Assembly (NCBI RefSeq): GCF_008386315.1
Contig: NZ_CP043808.1
Span: 1,178,001 to 1,242,000 of the forward strand
DNA length: 64,000 nt
Reading direction: 5' to 3'
DNA from: Serinicoccus marinus DSM 15273
GTDB taxonomy: Bacteria > Actinomycetota > Actinomycetes > Actinomycetales > Dermatophilaceae
Part shown: piece by piece, positions 20,538-29,460 of the stretch
Numbering within the stretch: the stretch's first letter is position 1
Layout of the letters: the number at the start of each line of letters is the position of its first letter
Notes under the pieces: model-generated
The model's database searches: none
What the model was told of the DNA's origin: nothing
What the model saw: only the letters and a program-made list of their open reading frames with translations
Program-made: the position numbers and the translations under genes

Positions 20538-21720
20538 TCAGAAGGGTGGTGGGGCGTCGGGCTGCCCATCCCGGGGCTGCCGCGGTCCCTTCTCATCGGT
20601 CTCGGTCGCGTGTTCGGGGGTTGGGCTGAAGCCGAGGAGGGAGGGGAGGGTGTCGAGGTCCTCGGGTGGTCCGCCGCGTCGTTGTCCGTCCTGGCCGCGG
20701 TGGGTGAGGGTGATCCAGCCGGTGAGCCGGGGGTCGTGGTCGGTGGCGCCGTCGGCGTCGTCGGTGTCGGCGAGCAGGGCGGCGGTGCCGCGGTGGGCCA
20801 GGGCGGTGTAGAGCGCGCGGCGGGCCAGGTCGAGGTCGTCCTCGAACGTGGGGATCGAGCCGCCGGTTCGGGTCGGGGCGCCGGTTCGGGTCGGGGTGCG
20901 GTTGTCGTCGGGGGGGGGTGGGGGGTTCGTGTCTGGTCGCGGGCTTCGTCGGTGTTGGTGTGGTCGTGGCTGTCGTCGGTCCGGTGGTGGGATTCGTCGG
21001 CCGGGGTGCGGTGGGTGGGGAGGTATTGGCGGTAGTCGTGGCCGCGGGTGCGTTCGACCTGGCCCAGGAGTGTCTGCCAGGTGAGGTCTCGTCGGGGGCT
21101 CAGGGTGCTGGTCCACCACTGGTCGGTCTTGAACTGGTGGCTGCGGACGTCCTTCAGGGTCAGGTTGGTCTCGCTGGTCGCTCCGCCGGTGCCCCAGGGG
21201 GTCTCGTGGTCGAGCTCGCATGACGTCGCGGGGGTGCGGCTTCCCGGTGCCCGGGAGTAGACGTCGGCGGCGATCACCTGGCGCCGCACCGCCGCATCCG
21301 GGCGGTAGGCGCTCGATCAGTCGCCCGTCGGCCGGGTCGACCAGCAACCTCGACAGGGTCGTACCCGGGGCGAGAGCGAGCTCGCGGGCGTGCCCGGGGG
21401 TGATGAAGGCAGGGTGGCGCCCCAGGGCCTCACCGACAGCATCACCGGAACGCTGATGCACCATGGCCCTGGCCCGGTCTGAGGCCGGCCGGATCGTCAT
21501 CACCGGGTGGACCGTGCCCGCGGGCGGTAGCGGTATCGGGCACGGCTGGCCGGCAGGTGGAGCAGGCGGGCCGACCGGTCAGGGTGTCCCAGGGGATGAC
21601 GACCTGCAGGCAGATGTCGGGTTGGGCGGTGATGATCTGCGCGATGGCCTCGAGGCCCCCAGGAGTGATGAGGGGATCATGTGCCTCGTCGTGCCGCAGG
21701 AGTGCGTCCGGCGCCCCACT
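20538..21720 (-). pseudogene. DUF222/HNH endonuclease (13E12-type), C-terminal piece
   Basis: Minus-strand remnant of a 13E12-repeat-type HNH protein. The order is: I-T-A-Q-P-D-I-C-L-Q-V-V (about 21650), G-R-H-P-A-F-I-T-P-G-H-A-R-E-L (about 21400), the HNH core C-E-L-D-H-E-T-P-W-G-T-G-G (about 21200) and a long acidic tail ending at 20538. The pieces lie in different frames with at least two shifts (near 21310 and 20860). The matching N-terminal piece is at 24185-25443, same strand and right order, so both were one gene later split by the intervening DNA. The upper boundary is approximate. Confidence 0.78.
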
Positions 21721-21742
21721 CCCGAGGGCGGACCGGGCCCAG

Positions 21743-22362
21743 ATGATGCGGGAGGGCTTCGCGGACCGGTTCGGGATCCAGGACCCGGACCAGCTGACGG
21801 TGCGTGACCTGATCCAGACGGCAGAGTCCAGCGCCGAGGCCCAGGCACGGGCGGCCTCACCGCTGGCTCAGGCGGAGTGGGAGGTCGCCCAGTTCGGTTC
21901 CTACGCCGACGAGCTCGGCCGGGAGGCCGAGCGTCTCCAGGGGGTCGTCGAGGACGCTGCCGTCCCTGGCCCTGACGGTGAGCCGAAGAGCGCGCCGGAT
22001 CACGAGTGGGCCACGTCCCGGCTCGCGGCGGTGCAGGACCTGCAGGGCCGGGCCGTCGACGAGCGGGAGGCGCGAACGACCGGGCCGAGCGGTTGCGCGC
22101 CACCGGCGCGAACAGTGCCGACCGCGGCCGGGAGTCCACGTGGGCCAAGCAGTGGGATACCCCCGAACGGCGCGACGCGCTGCGGTCCCGGCTCCAGAAC
22201 ACGAACAGCCTGCCGCCTGACGCCGTGGACGCCCGCCTGCTCACCGACCGCGCCCAGGGGGTGCCCCCGGACGCGGCGACCTGGCACCGCGGCTCTCGCG
22301 GCCACCAGGGCGCCCCCGCGCGAGCCAGGCAGGCCCAGCGGCAACCCCAGCGTCGCCGCTAG
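21743..22362 (+). pseudogene. unrecognised protein fragment, frameshifted
   Basis: From ATG 21743 (or 21746) the frame reads about 110 residues of charged helical protein (Q-L-T-V-R-D-L-I-Q-T-A-E-S-S-A-E-A-Q). It then changes frame near 22074, where one base seems to be missing, and continues with a basic C-terminus (T-W-A-K-Q-W-D-T-P-E-R-R-D-A-L) to TAG 22362. The sequence upstream in the same frame is HNH antisense, so the 5' part is probably lost. GC content matches the host. I do not recognise the family; the style resembles tails of plasmid or conjugative proteins, but that is a guess. Confidence 0.4.
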
Positions 22363-22611
22363 GAACGTCTCTCTACGGGTTACCGATGAGGGACCGGCAA
22401 GGTGGGTTCGAAAGACGCGCGTCCAGCCAATCCGCCATGAGACAACTTCGCTAGTCGTGTTCGTTCTACTAGTAACGGCAATACCCAACGGCTCCCTCAC
22501 CTACACGCTGACCGCATCCCCACGCCAATGGCCTGGCCCTGCTCATCCTTCGCCGCATAGTCCTCACGCAACGGTTGACGGGCCTCGAAACCGGGAGTAA
22601 CTTCAGCACTC

Positions 22612-23252
22612 ATGGTGGGATCAAGGGTGACAAAGCGAGTATCGATAACCACTCGTACGACTGCTGTCTGTCTGTTGGTGCTCGGAGCTGCAGTGCCGGC
22701 TCACGCTCATCACGGGGTCGACAACGCTTATCAGAATCCGGGACTAGACGACTGTAGGCAAGGAAGCCCTCGTCAGGATGTCTGCCGAGCGGACAATGCG
22801 ACTCACACATGGTTTTTTCCAATGGGTATAGTTCAAGTTTTCTGAACGCGGCTGTCTCGTCAATGAACGACTGGGGTACAACAGACCTCAATACGGCTAG
22901 GGACACTTCACTTTCCTACTTGGAGACTGACGTTCATTTCTGGCCGGATAATACGCTAACGGATACAAATACACTGGCTAATACTGATTGCCTGACGGCG
23001 GTGAATTGGCTTAGGTGCGGGGCGTACCAAGTCAGAGTAAGACCAGACGTTTATCAAGGCGGTTATAACTTAGCGAAGGCGGTGGTATGTCATGAGACAG
23101 GGCATACTATCGGTCTTCTGCATGGGAATCAGTCAAACCCTCAGGTAGCCAACCAAAACCTCGATCTGGGTTGCATGCGAACGCAGCCACTCGATGGCCA
23201 GATGCGTTTCATTGGGGAACACAACCTGTGGGAAGCGGATCGGATGTACTAG
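22612..23252 (+). pseudogene. secreted metzincin-like metalloprotease, frame broken at T6
   Basis: ATG 22612 starts a signal peptide (basic start, hydrophobic core about 17-32, A-H-A cleavage site about 33-35). The frame reads into a stop at 22845. Slipping back by one base at the T6 run (22813-22818) continues it as 140 more residues with a zinc site H-E-T-G-H-T-I-G-L-L-H near 23094, the H-E-x-x-H-x-x-G-x-x-H signature of metzincins (matrixin-like). Without the shift the zinc site is lost. Codon use is AT-rich and unlike its neighbours, so it was probably acquired. One missing T (assembly error or mutation) or slippage would explain it. Confidence 0.62.
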
Positions 23253-23281
23253 ACCACAAGGAGATGAGCCAAGTGGAGAGA

Positions 23282-23979
23282 ATGCTGACCCAGGCCAAAA
23301 CTGGCGCACTTGCCGTGGCCCTATTCGCCTTGGCGGCTTGTGGAGGTGCGTCGGTTTCAGAAACTGGAGGTGAGGCTAGTTCTGACGCTCCAGCGGCTGT
23401 CAGTTCAGGTGAGAACGCAGCTGAAACGACAGCGGTCCGGGAAGCCGGAACACCGATTGTGCCGGCGGCGTCGCTGGGGGACATAGCCCGCTGGGGGTCT
23501 TCCGTCTTGGCGGTTTCCGTGGTCGGAGAAGAGGCGCGCACACGAGTTCAGCGGGTCCTGGTGAGGTGGAGCTCGGTCGTGACCTTACCGTGCGCGTCGA
23601 GCAGGTTGTCTGGCAGCACCCGCAGGCCGTCACACGGGTATCCGCTGGTGACCAGCTGTCTATCTACACTTTTCCTGGGTTCGTTGAGGTTGACGGCCAG
23701 AGATCACCGGCAGCGCCAGAGGGTGCGATTCGCATGAACGTCGGTGAGGAGTACGTGGTCGCCATGGCCGACGACGTCACGGACGGTGCGCAAGTCCTCA
23801 TCCTTCTCAACACTTTCAGTTGGGAGTCGGGCTCGATGAAATTTCCGAACTCCGCGCCTGTTCCTGAAGAGCAGGTGGCTGCTGATCTTGAGCGCCTGTC
23901 GACCGAAGAGGCAGGCAGCGGTCCCAGGGTTGGGGAGTCGCTGATCCAGCGTGTAGAACGTGTGGGACAGCGGGAGTAA
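23282..23979 (+). pseudogene. lipoprotein of unknown function, frameshifted
   Basis: From ATG 23282 (GGAG upstream; an ATG also occurs at 23264) a lipoprotein signal with lipobox L-A-A-C at about residues 18-21 leads into a Ser/Ala/Glu-rich linker. The frame then shifts back by one near 23535, and the second part (G-R-D-L-T-V-R-V-E-Q-V-V, then G-E-E-Y-V-V-A-M) runs to 23979. One missing base would rejoin them. The second part looks like a compact beta-rich domain, but I cannot name it. It follows the metalloprotease gene by about 30 bp and shares its low GC, so the two probably came together. Confidence 0.5.
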
Positions 23980-24184
23980 GCCTTCTTCGGGTGATGCTGA
24001 TACGTCCGCAAGACGCGGGCGCTCATGCGCCATGTTGTAGGCGTCGATGAATGTCCTGGCGCCCTGGCCGCGCCACTCTTGCTAAAACATCGTGAGAATG
24101 CTGGACTAGGTGGAATTGGAACTAGTGTTAAATACACGGATCCAGCACTGGCGTGTCTTTACCGTCGAGAAGGACTGGCCAGGT

Positions 24185-25443
24185 TCAGGGGTCCTGCCTC
24201 CGAATCTCGCCCCGGATCTGGCACTCGCCCCGGGCCCGGGTGTGGTCCTGGGTCTGGCTCTGGTCGTGGTGGGGGAGGGTGAGGGTGCCGTGCAGCAGAG
24301 GGTCTGGGCGACGTCGGAGCGTAGCTGGGCCAGGGTGCGTTCGTCGCCGGCCTTGCGCAGGCTCTTGGCGCAGGAGTCCAGGCGTTGGGATATCGCGCAC
24401 AGGCTGGTCAGTGGGCCGGTGACCGCGAGCGTGGCGGTGGAGTCGTCGTCGACCCGCAGCCAGACCCGCCGCTCGGCCCGGGCCCGGGTGCGGCGTTCGC
24501 GCTCGGCCTGCACATCCTGGCCCTCGACGCGGACGGCTTCCCGCTCCAGCGCGGCCCGGAACTGCGCCGCGTGCCAGGGCCGCTCCAACAGCTCCCCGTC
24601 CGGGCCGAGACGCTCGGGCACCACGCCCGCAGGGTCGGACCCGAACAGCGACTCGGCGACCAGCGCGGCGGACTCGGCGGGCAGGTTGGCGCACCGGTCC
24701 CAGAATCCGCGCACGTGACCCCACGACGCCAGCCCGGAGCGCAGGCGTGGTGCACCGCGGCCCGGACCGGTGCCGGCGCACACGCCGTGCCCACGAGCTG
24801 GCGGGCTTCCTTGACCCCGACGCCGAGCGCGACCTGCAGCTCGGGCGCACGCCAGACGCTTGGTCTCGGCCCGCCACCGGCGCCGCTGGCCCGCAGAGTG
24901 AGCTCCTCGACGTCGCTGAAACCCTTGTCCGCCAACAGCTCCCGACCCACCTGCGCGGCCAGGTCCCAGGCCGCGTCCAGCAGCTCGGCCTCCATCGCCG
25001 CACGACGCGCCGCGACCTCACGCACCCTCGCGACGCACCCGACGCCTCAGCGACGCCGGACGTCTCGCCGACCACCTGCTCGGTGCCGAGACCGGACCCC
25101 GGTAGACGGTCTTCTTCCCCCCTGCCGCCCGCGAGGCCGTGTGTCCGAGGTCCTGCCCGCGTCCAGGATCAGACGCAGTGGGGACGGACTGCTCCCCACC
25201 TCCCGGGCGCGCGTCGTCCGCGACGCGAGCCACACCGCTGCCAGGGGATGCGTGGCCGTCCGATCGCGAATCCGTCGGGGCACCGGACACACCTGCCACC
25301 TCGACCAGCACGCGGCACCCCGGTCGGGGAAAGAACCGCACCGGGGGAACGGACGGGATCAGACGGCGCAGCTGCAGCTCGAGCACGCTCGCGCGCTCCG
25401 GCAGCCCACCACCTGCCACGTCACAGCCCCGACGTCGTGTCAT
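24185..25443 (-). pseudogene. DUF222/HNH protein (13E12-type), N-terminal piece
   Basis: Starts at ATG 25443 after a strong GGAGGGAGGG site. The readable order is an Arg-rich N-terminus, then A-A-R-R-A-A-M-E-A-E-L-L-D (about 25000), L-T-L-R-A-S-G-A-G-G (about 24890), W-D-R-C-A-N-L-P-A-E-S (about 24690) and V-A-Q-T-L-x-L-H-G (about 24290), ending at a stop at 24185. At least three frame changes occur; those near 24735 and 24290 are each repaired by adding one C. The C-terminal half of the same gene is at 20538-21720. M. tuberculosis 13E12-repeat genes of this type are DNA-damage induced, which fits the LexA-like box upstream. Confidence 0.72.
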
Positions 25444-25470
25444 CGTCCCTCCCTCCACCTGACGCGAGAT

Positions 25471-25486
25471 TAGCACACATGTTCGA
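25471..25486 (-). promoter_or_regulatory. LexA (SOS) box, partly decayed
   Basis: On the minus strand the site reads TCGAAC-ATGT-GTGCTA, against the actinobacterial consensus TCGAAC-N4-GTTCGA: six of six in the first half and four of six in the second. It lies 28 bp upstream of ATG 25443 of the broken HNH gene. Confidence 0.6.
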
Positions 25487-25525
25487 ACAAGCGCAACGCA
25501 GATCTGGCGGCACTTTCGCCACGTG

Positions 25526-25663
25526 CCAGGACTTCAGTGACACATCTGCATCACGACTTCGGTGACAGTCCTGCATCAGGACGTGTGTTGCGGGTGAGGG
25601 GCCGGGACATCGTCTCCGTATGAGCGAAGAGCCGTGTGTGCCACGACGTCGGTGACAGTCGTG
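25526..25663. repeat. multiple short repeats, probable insertion sequence end
   Basis: CACGACTTCGGTGACAGTC (25552-25570) recurs at 25642-25660 with one difference, and a third weaker copy (CAGGACTTCAGTGACAC) starts at 25527. On the minus strand these read as TGTCACCGA-type repeats ending in GTCGTG. From memory, several actinobacterial IS481-type elements carry such repeated termini. No transposase gene remains. The 25490-25740 stretch has no other gene. Confidence 0.45.
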
Positions 25664-25899
25664 TCGAGGGGCGGGCGCGACGGGCGCCGTCGACAGCCAT
25701 GTCCCAGGACTCCGGTCGGCTCCCACCGGGGGGCCACAGAGCTCAGGTGAGCATCAGCGGCAGCGCCCTCGCGGCCGAGATCTGACCTCTCACACGACAG
25801 CGTCCAGCGCGATTCCAGGCCACGTGACGAGCCGTAGTAACCCTCCGTGCACACGGCCGGGCATACCCTGGCGGGCTCGTCGAGAGCACGCCGCGCGTG

Positions 25900-27080
25900 G
25901 GTCGCGACGCGCCGACCCTCACTACCCGCCAACTGCTCGATGATCCCCGCCAGCAGCGCCGTCTGCCGCGGCACACCGCTCACCAGCACGTGCTCGTGCC
26001 GGGCGTGCGGTCCGGCGCCGATCCCGCCGAGCCCGTCGAGGACCGGCAGCCCGAGCGCGGCGATGAAGTTGGCGTCGCTGGCACCGCCGACCGCCACCTC
26101 ACCGACCTCGACACCCAGGTCAGCACCCGCGACCCGGGCGCGAGACCGACGAGCCGCGCCGTGTGCTCCCCCGGGTTCATCGGCGGCCGGTTGCGGTCGA
26201 TCGCGACCTCGAGGCGGCACCGCGGGTCGTGCGGGCGCAGCGCCTCCAGGGCCGCCACGACGCGGTCCTCCTCGGCCGGCTCCTGGATCCGCACGTCGAC
26301 CGCGCAGGTGGCGTGCCCGGCGACGACGTTGCGGCCGGTGCCGCCGGTGAAGGTGCCCACGTTGACGGTGGTCCCGCGCCCCGACTCCGCGAGCGCGACC
26401 ACCTCGGGCACGAGGGTCGCGAGCTCGTGCACCGCGCTGGCTCCGGTGTCCGGGTCCAGCCCCGCGTGCGCCTCCACGCCGTTGACGACGAGGTCCGCGA
26501 AGACCATCCCCTTGCGACGCGTCTTCACCGCCCCGTCGGCGCTGGGCTCGGTCACGAGCGTGACCAGCGCCTCGCGGGCCGCCGCCTCGAGGTGCGGTCG
26601 CCCGGCGCGCGAGCCGATCTCCTCGTCCGCCGTGAGCATCAACCGGAGGTCCGGGTGCGGCACGCCCAGCTCGAGCAGCGCCAGCAGCGCCCAGACCGTC
26701 TGCACGATCCCGAGCTTCATGTCCAGCACGCCGGGCCCGGTCAGCACGTCGCCGTCGCGGCGCAGCGGCCACCCGGCGAGCGTCCCCTCGGGCCACACCG
26801 TGTCGTAGTGCGCGAGCGACAGCACCTCGCCCGCCGCCCCGGACCCCGTCCAGGTGAGGTCGAGCACGTCGCCGAACTCACCGCCGTCGTGCTGCACCCT
26901 CCGCGCCGGCTCGCCCAACCGCCCGACGAGGTATGCCTCGATCTGCGGCAGCGCCGCCCGCAGCAGGTCCCGGCGCTGGCTCGGGGTCTCCAGCGAGACC
27001 AGCAGGTCGAGGTCCGCCAGCACGTCGTCCAGCCGGGCGGCGACAAGGTTCCGGACAGCGGCCGCGTGGGTGGTCGGCAT
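25900..27080 (-). pseudogene. M20 family metallopeptidase, frameshifted near C-terminus
   Basis: Zinc-dependent exopeptidase or deacylase of the M20 (glutamate carboxypeptidase-like) family. From ATG 27080 the metal site is intact: S-L-A-H-Y-D-T-V-W (about 88-96), G-P-G-V-L-D-M-K (about 113-120) and T-A-D-E-E-I-G (about 148-154). The dimerisation domain follows. Near 26130 (CGCCCGGGTCG) the frame slips by one base; the true C-terminus with G-G-A-S-D-A-N-F and the last zinc-ligand His segment (A-R-H-E-H-V) continues in the next frame. Beyond about 25900 that frame runs without a natural end into the insertion-sequence remnant, to a stop at 25576. So the gene has lost one base and its own stop. 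Start codons of this and the divergent M20 gene are only 11 bp apart. Confidence 0.75.
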
Positions 27081-27091
27081 ACCCTCACCGT

Positions 27092-28327
27092 ATGCCTGAG
27101 CCGACGACGATCCTGGACGACCACCCCGACCTGCGCGCGTCGCTGCACGACCTCTACCGCCACCTGCACGCCCACCCCGAGCTGTCCATGCAGGAGGAGG
27201 CGACCGCGACCCTGGTCGAGGAGCGGATGGGTGAGCTGGGCTACGAGGTCTTCCGGTGCGGCGGCACCGGCGTGGTCGCGACGCTGCGCAACGGCGACGG
27301 TCCCGTCGTGGCCTTCCGTGCCGACACCGACGCGCTGCCGGTCGAGGAGGACACCGGGCTGGACTACGCCTCCACCGCTCGCGGCACCCTGCCCGACGGC
27401 AGCGCCGTCCCGGTGATGCACGCTTGCGGCCACGACATGCATGTCACCGCGGCGGTGGGGGCCGCGACGCTGCTGGCGCAGGACCGCGACGGGTGGTCGG
27501 GCACGGTCGTCTTCCTCTTCCAGCCGGGGGAGGAGACCGCCCAGGGCGCGGCGGCGATGCTGGCCGACGGGCTCTGGGACCGCGCCGACCGGCCCGAGGT
27601 GGTCTACGGCCAGCACGTGTGGCCCGGCGTCACCGGCACCGTCGACCTCACCCCCGGACCGGCGATGACCTACTCCGACTCCTGGAAGGTCGTGGTCAAG
27701 GGCCGCGGCGGCCACGGCTCGCAGCCGGAGTCGACGATCGACCCGGTCGTCCTCGCCGCGCACATGATCGTGCGCATCCAGAGCCTCACGAGCCGCGAGG
27801 TCCCGGCGCAGAAGGCCGCGGTCATCACCATCGCGACCATCCACGCGGGGATGAAGGAGAACATCATCCCCGCCACCGCCGAGTTCACCATCAACATGCG
27901 CAACCTCGACGCCGACGTCCGCGACCACCTGCTCGGCGCCCTGCGCCGGGTCATCATGGCCGAGGCCATGGCCTCGGAGGCACCCGAGCCGGAGATCACC
28001 GAGATCTGCACCTTCCCGCTCCTGCACAACGACGTGGACGAGGCCGGGCGCGTGCTAGAGGTGCTGCGCGGCACGCTCGGCGAGGGGCACGTCAGCGAGA
28101 TCCCGGCGGTGATGGGCAGCGAGGACTTCGGGGCGCTGCCGGACGCGATCGACGTGCCCGGCGTCTACTGGTTCTTCGGCGGCCTCACCCGGGAGGCGGT
28201 CGAGGGGGAGGAGCCCACCGTGACCAACCACTCGCCCTTCTTCGCGCCGGAGCTGGAGCCGACGCTGAGCACCGGGGTGAGCGCGGCGCACGCGGTGCTC
28301 ACCGCCCGGCTGGGGGCGCGGGCATGA
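27092..28327 (+). CDS. M20 family amidohydrolase (N-acyl amino acid hydrolase type)
   Basis: 411 residues, a carboxypeptidase Ss1/hippurate hydrolase-like metalloenzyme that removes an acyl group from an amino acid. Metal ligands are visible: M-H-A-C-G-H-D-M-H (about residues 109-117), G-E-E (about 146), H-V-W (about 175) and the C-terminal S-P-F-F segment. The lid domain keeps G-G-H-G-S-Q-P (about 205). ATG 27092 lacks a clear ribosome site and lies 11 bp from the divergent M20 start, so a leaderless transcript is possible. Its last codons overlap the next gene by 4 nt. Substrate not evident. Confidence 0.9.
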   Translation: MPEPTTILDDHPDLRASLHDLYRHLHAHPELSMQEEATATLVEERMGELGYEVFRCGGTGVVATLRNGDGPVVAFRADTDALPVEEDTGLDYASTARGTLPDGSAVPVMHACGHDMHVTAAVGAATLLAQDRDGWSGTVVFLFQPGEETAQGAAAMLADGLWDRADRPEVVYGQHVWPGVTGTVDLTPGPAMTYSDSWKVVVKGRGGHGSQPESTIDPVVLAAHMIVRIQSLTSREVPAQKAAVITIATIHAGMKENIIPATAEFTINMRNLDADVRDHLLGALRRVIMAEAMASEAPEPEITEICTFPLLHNDVDEAGRVLEVLRGTLGEGHVSEIPAVMGSEDFGALPDAIDVPGVYWFFGGLTREAVEGEEPTVTNHSPFFAPELEPTLSTGVSAAHAVLTARLGARA

Positions 28328-28626
28328 CCGGCGAGGGGGCCTTCGGGGGCGGGGAGGGCGTCGGGCGCGAGGTGTCGCAGGACCGGCGGGTGCTCCGGCT
28401 GTCGAACTCCGCCGCGGGCAGCTCCGAGGACGACGTCGTCGTCATGGGCGGGGACGTCACCCTCGTCTCCGGCCGGGAGGTCGTGGTCGAGGCGGACGCG
28501 CCCCAGGACGCCTTCCGTGTCACCACCGACGGCGAGATCGAGCAGGACCGGGTGACGCGGCGCTCCTGGCGGCTGCTCGACCAGGGCTGGACGCTGCGGG
28601 TGCCGCAGGAGCCCGCCGGAGGCTGA
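28324..28626 (+). CDS. small hypothetical protein
   Basis: 100 residues, no signal peptide or membrane segment, rich in Gly, Asp, Glu and Val, with predicted beta strands (D-D-V-V-V-M-G-G-D-V-T-L) in the middle and a W-R-L-L-D-Q-G-W-T-L-R-V end. ATG 28324 overlaps the amidohydrolase stop by 4 nt, which argues that it is a real, co-translated gene. I do not recognise a family. Confidence 0.55.
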   Translation: MTGEGAFGGGEGVGREVSQDRRVLRLSNSAAGSSEDDVVVMGGDVTLVSGREVVVEADAPQDAFRVTTDGEIEQDRVTRRSWRLLDQGWTLRVPQEPAGG

Positions 28627-28633
28627 CGGCCGC

Positions 28634-29368
28634 TCAGCCCTGGCCCGCGACCGGCCGGGGCGCGGCATACCCGAAGAGCTCGCCGTCGCCGAGGGCGTTG
28701 CGGTCGTTGCCGTAGGTCGGCAGCCCGCCCGCCTGCCGCAGCAGGTGCGCGGTGTGCATGAGGTTCCAGCTCATGATCGTGGCGTTGCGGCGGGTGAAGT
28801 CGTTGTCGAAACCGACCGGGTCCGCGTCCTCGCGCGGGTCGGCGTAGGACGGCCCCGGCCCGATCTCGCCCAGCCACCCGCAGTCCGCCTGCGGCGGGAT
28901 GACCATCCCCAGGTGCTGCAGCGAGAACAGCAGCGACATCGACGTGTGCTTGACGCCGTCCTCGTTGCCGGTGATGACCGCGCCGCCGACCTTGCCGTAG
29001 TAGATCGACTGCCCGGCGTCGTTGAGCAGCCCCGACATGGCGTAGAGCCGCTCGATGACGCGCCGGCACACCGACGACTCCTCGCCGAGCCACAGCGGGG
29101 TGCCGAGCACGACGATGTCGGCCGCCTCGACCCGCGGCCACAGGGAGGGCCAGTCGTCGGTGGCGATCCCGTGCTCGCGCATGTCCGGCTGCACCCCCGG
29201 GGCGATGTCGTGGCTCACCGCGTGGAGGCGGTCCACGCTCACCCCGGCGCCCGACATGAGGTGGTCCACCACGTCGAGCAGCCGGCCGGTGTGTGACTGC
29301 TCCTCCTGCGGGCTGAGTGAGCAGTTGACGAGCAGGGCGGTGAGCGAGTCGTAGCGCGGTGCGTCCAC
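28634..29368 (-). CDS. flavodoxin-like NAD(P)H-dependent oxidoreductase
   Basis: 244 residues, FMN-binding flavodoxin-like fold of the NADPH-dependent FMN reductase/WrbA class. The FMN phosphate loop is near the N-terminus (N-C-S-L-S-P), A-D-I-V-V-L-G-T-P-L-W-L at about 85-96 contacts the flavin ring, and V-G-G-A-V-I-T-G-N-E-D is the third FMN segment (about 128-138). GTG 29368 is preceded by AGGAGG. Probably a quinone or nitroaromatic reductase; the exact role is open. Faces the upstream gene pair convergently. Confidence 0.8.
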   Translation of the reverse strand: MDAPRYDSLTALLVNCSLSPQEEQSHTGRLLDVVDHLMSGAGVSVDRLHAVSHDIAPGVQPDMREHGIATDDWPSLWPRVEAADIVVLGTPLWLGEESSVCRRVIERLYAMSGLLNDAGQSIYYGKVGGAVITGNEDGVKHTSMSLLFSLQHLGMVIPPQADCGWLGEIGPGPSYADPREDADPVGFDNDFTRRNATIMSWNLMHTAHLLRQAGGLPTYGNDRNALGDGELFGYAAPRPVAGQG

Positions 29369-29460
29369 GGGGAGCCTCCTGGGCGGGTCGGGGACTCCCA
29401 GCGTGGCACGGCGGGCGGTAGCGTGCGGGCGCACCCCTTCCCGACGAGCGAGGTTTGCCC

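Larger units (their letters stand above)
21721..24184. mobile_element. foreign insert splitting the HNH gene
   Basis: About 2.5 kb between the two halves of one minus-strand gene. It holds a broken high-GC frame at its left end and two broken plus-strand genes in a clearly AT-richer segment (about 22380-24130), whose codon use is unlike the rest of the window. I see no transposase, integrase or clear terminal repeats, so the mechanism is unknown; the boundaries are set by where the HNH reading ends. The 250 bp at 22363-22611 carry no gene that I can see. Confidence 0.5.

Noticed and set aside
23664..24137. Minus-strand open frames across the lipoprotein gene
   Set aside because: They are antisense to the better supported lipoprotein reading and have no start signals or recognisable domains.
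20204..26000. Prophage or integrative element
   Set aside because: No integrase, terminase, capsid or attachment repeats; only gene fragments, so I call it an insert of unknown mechanism.
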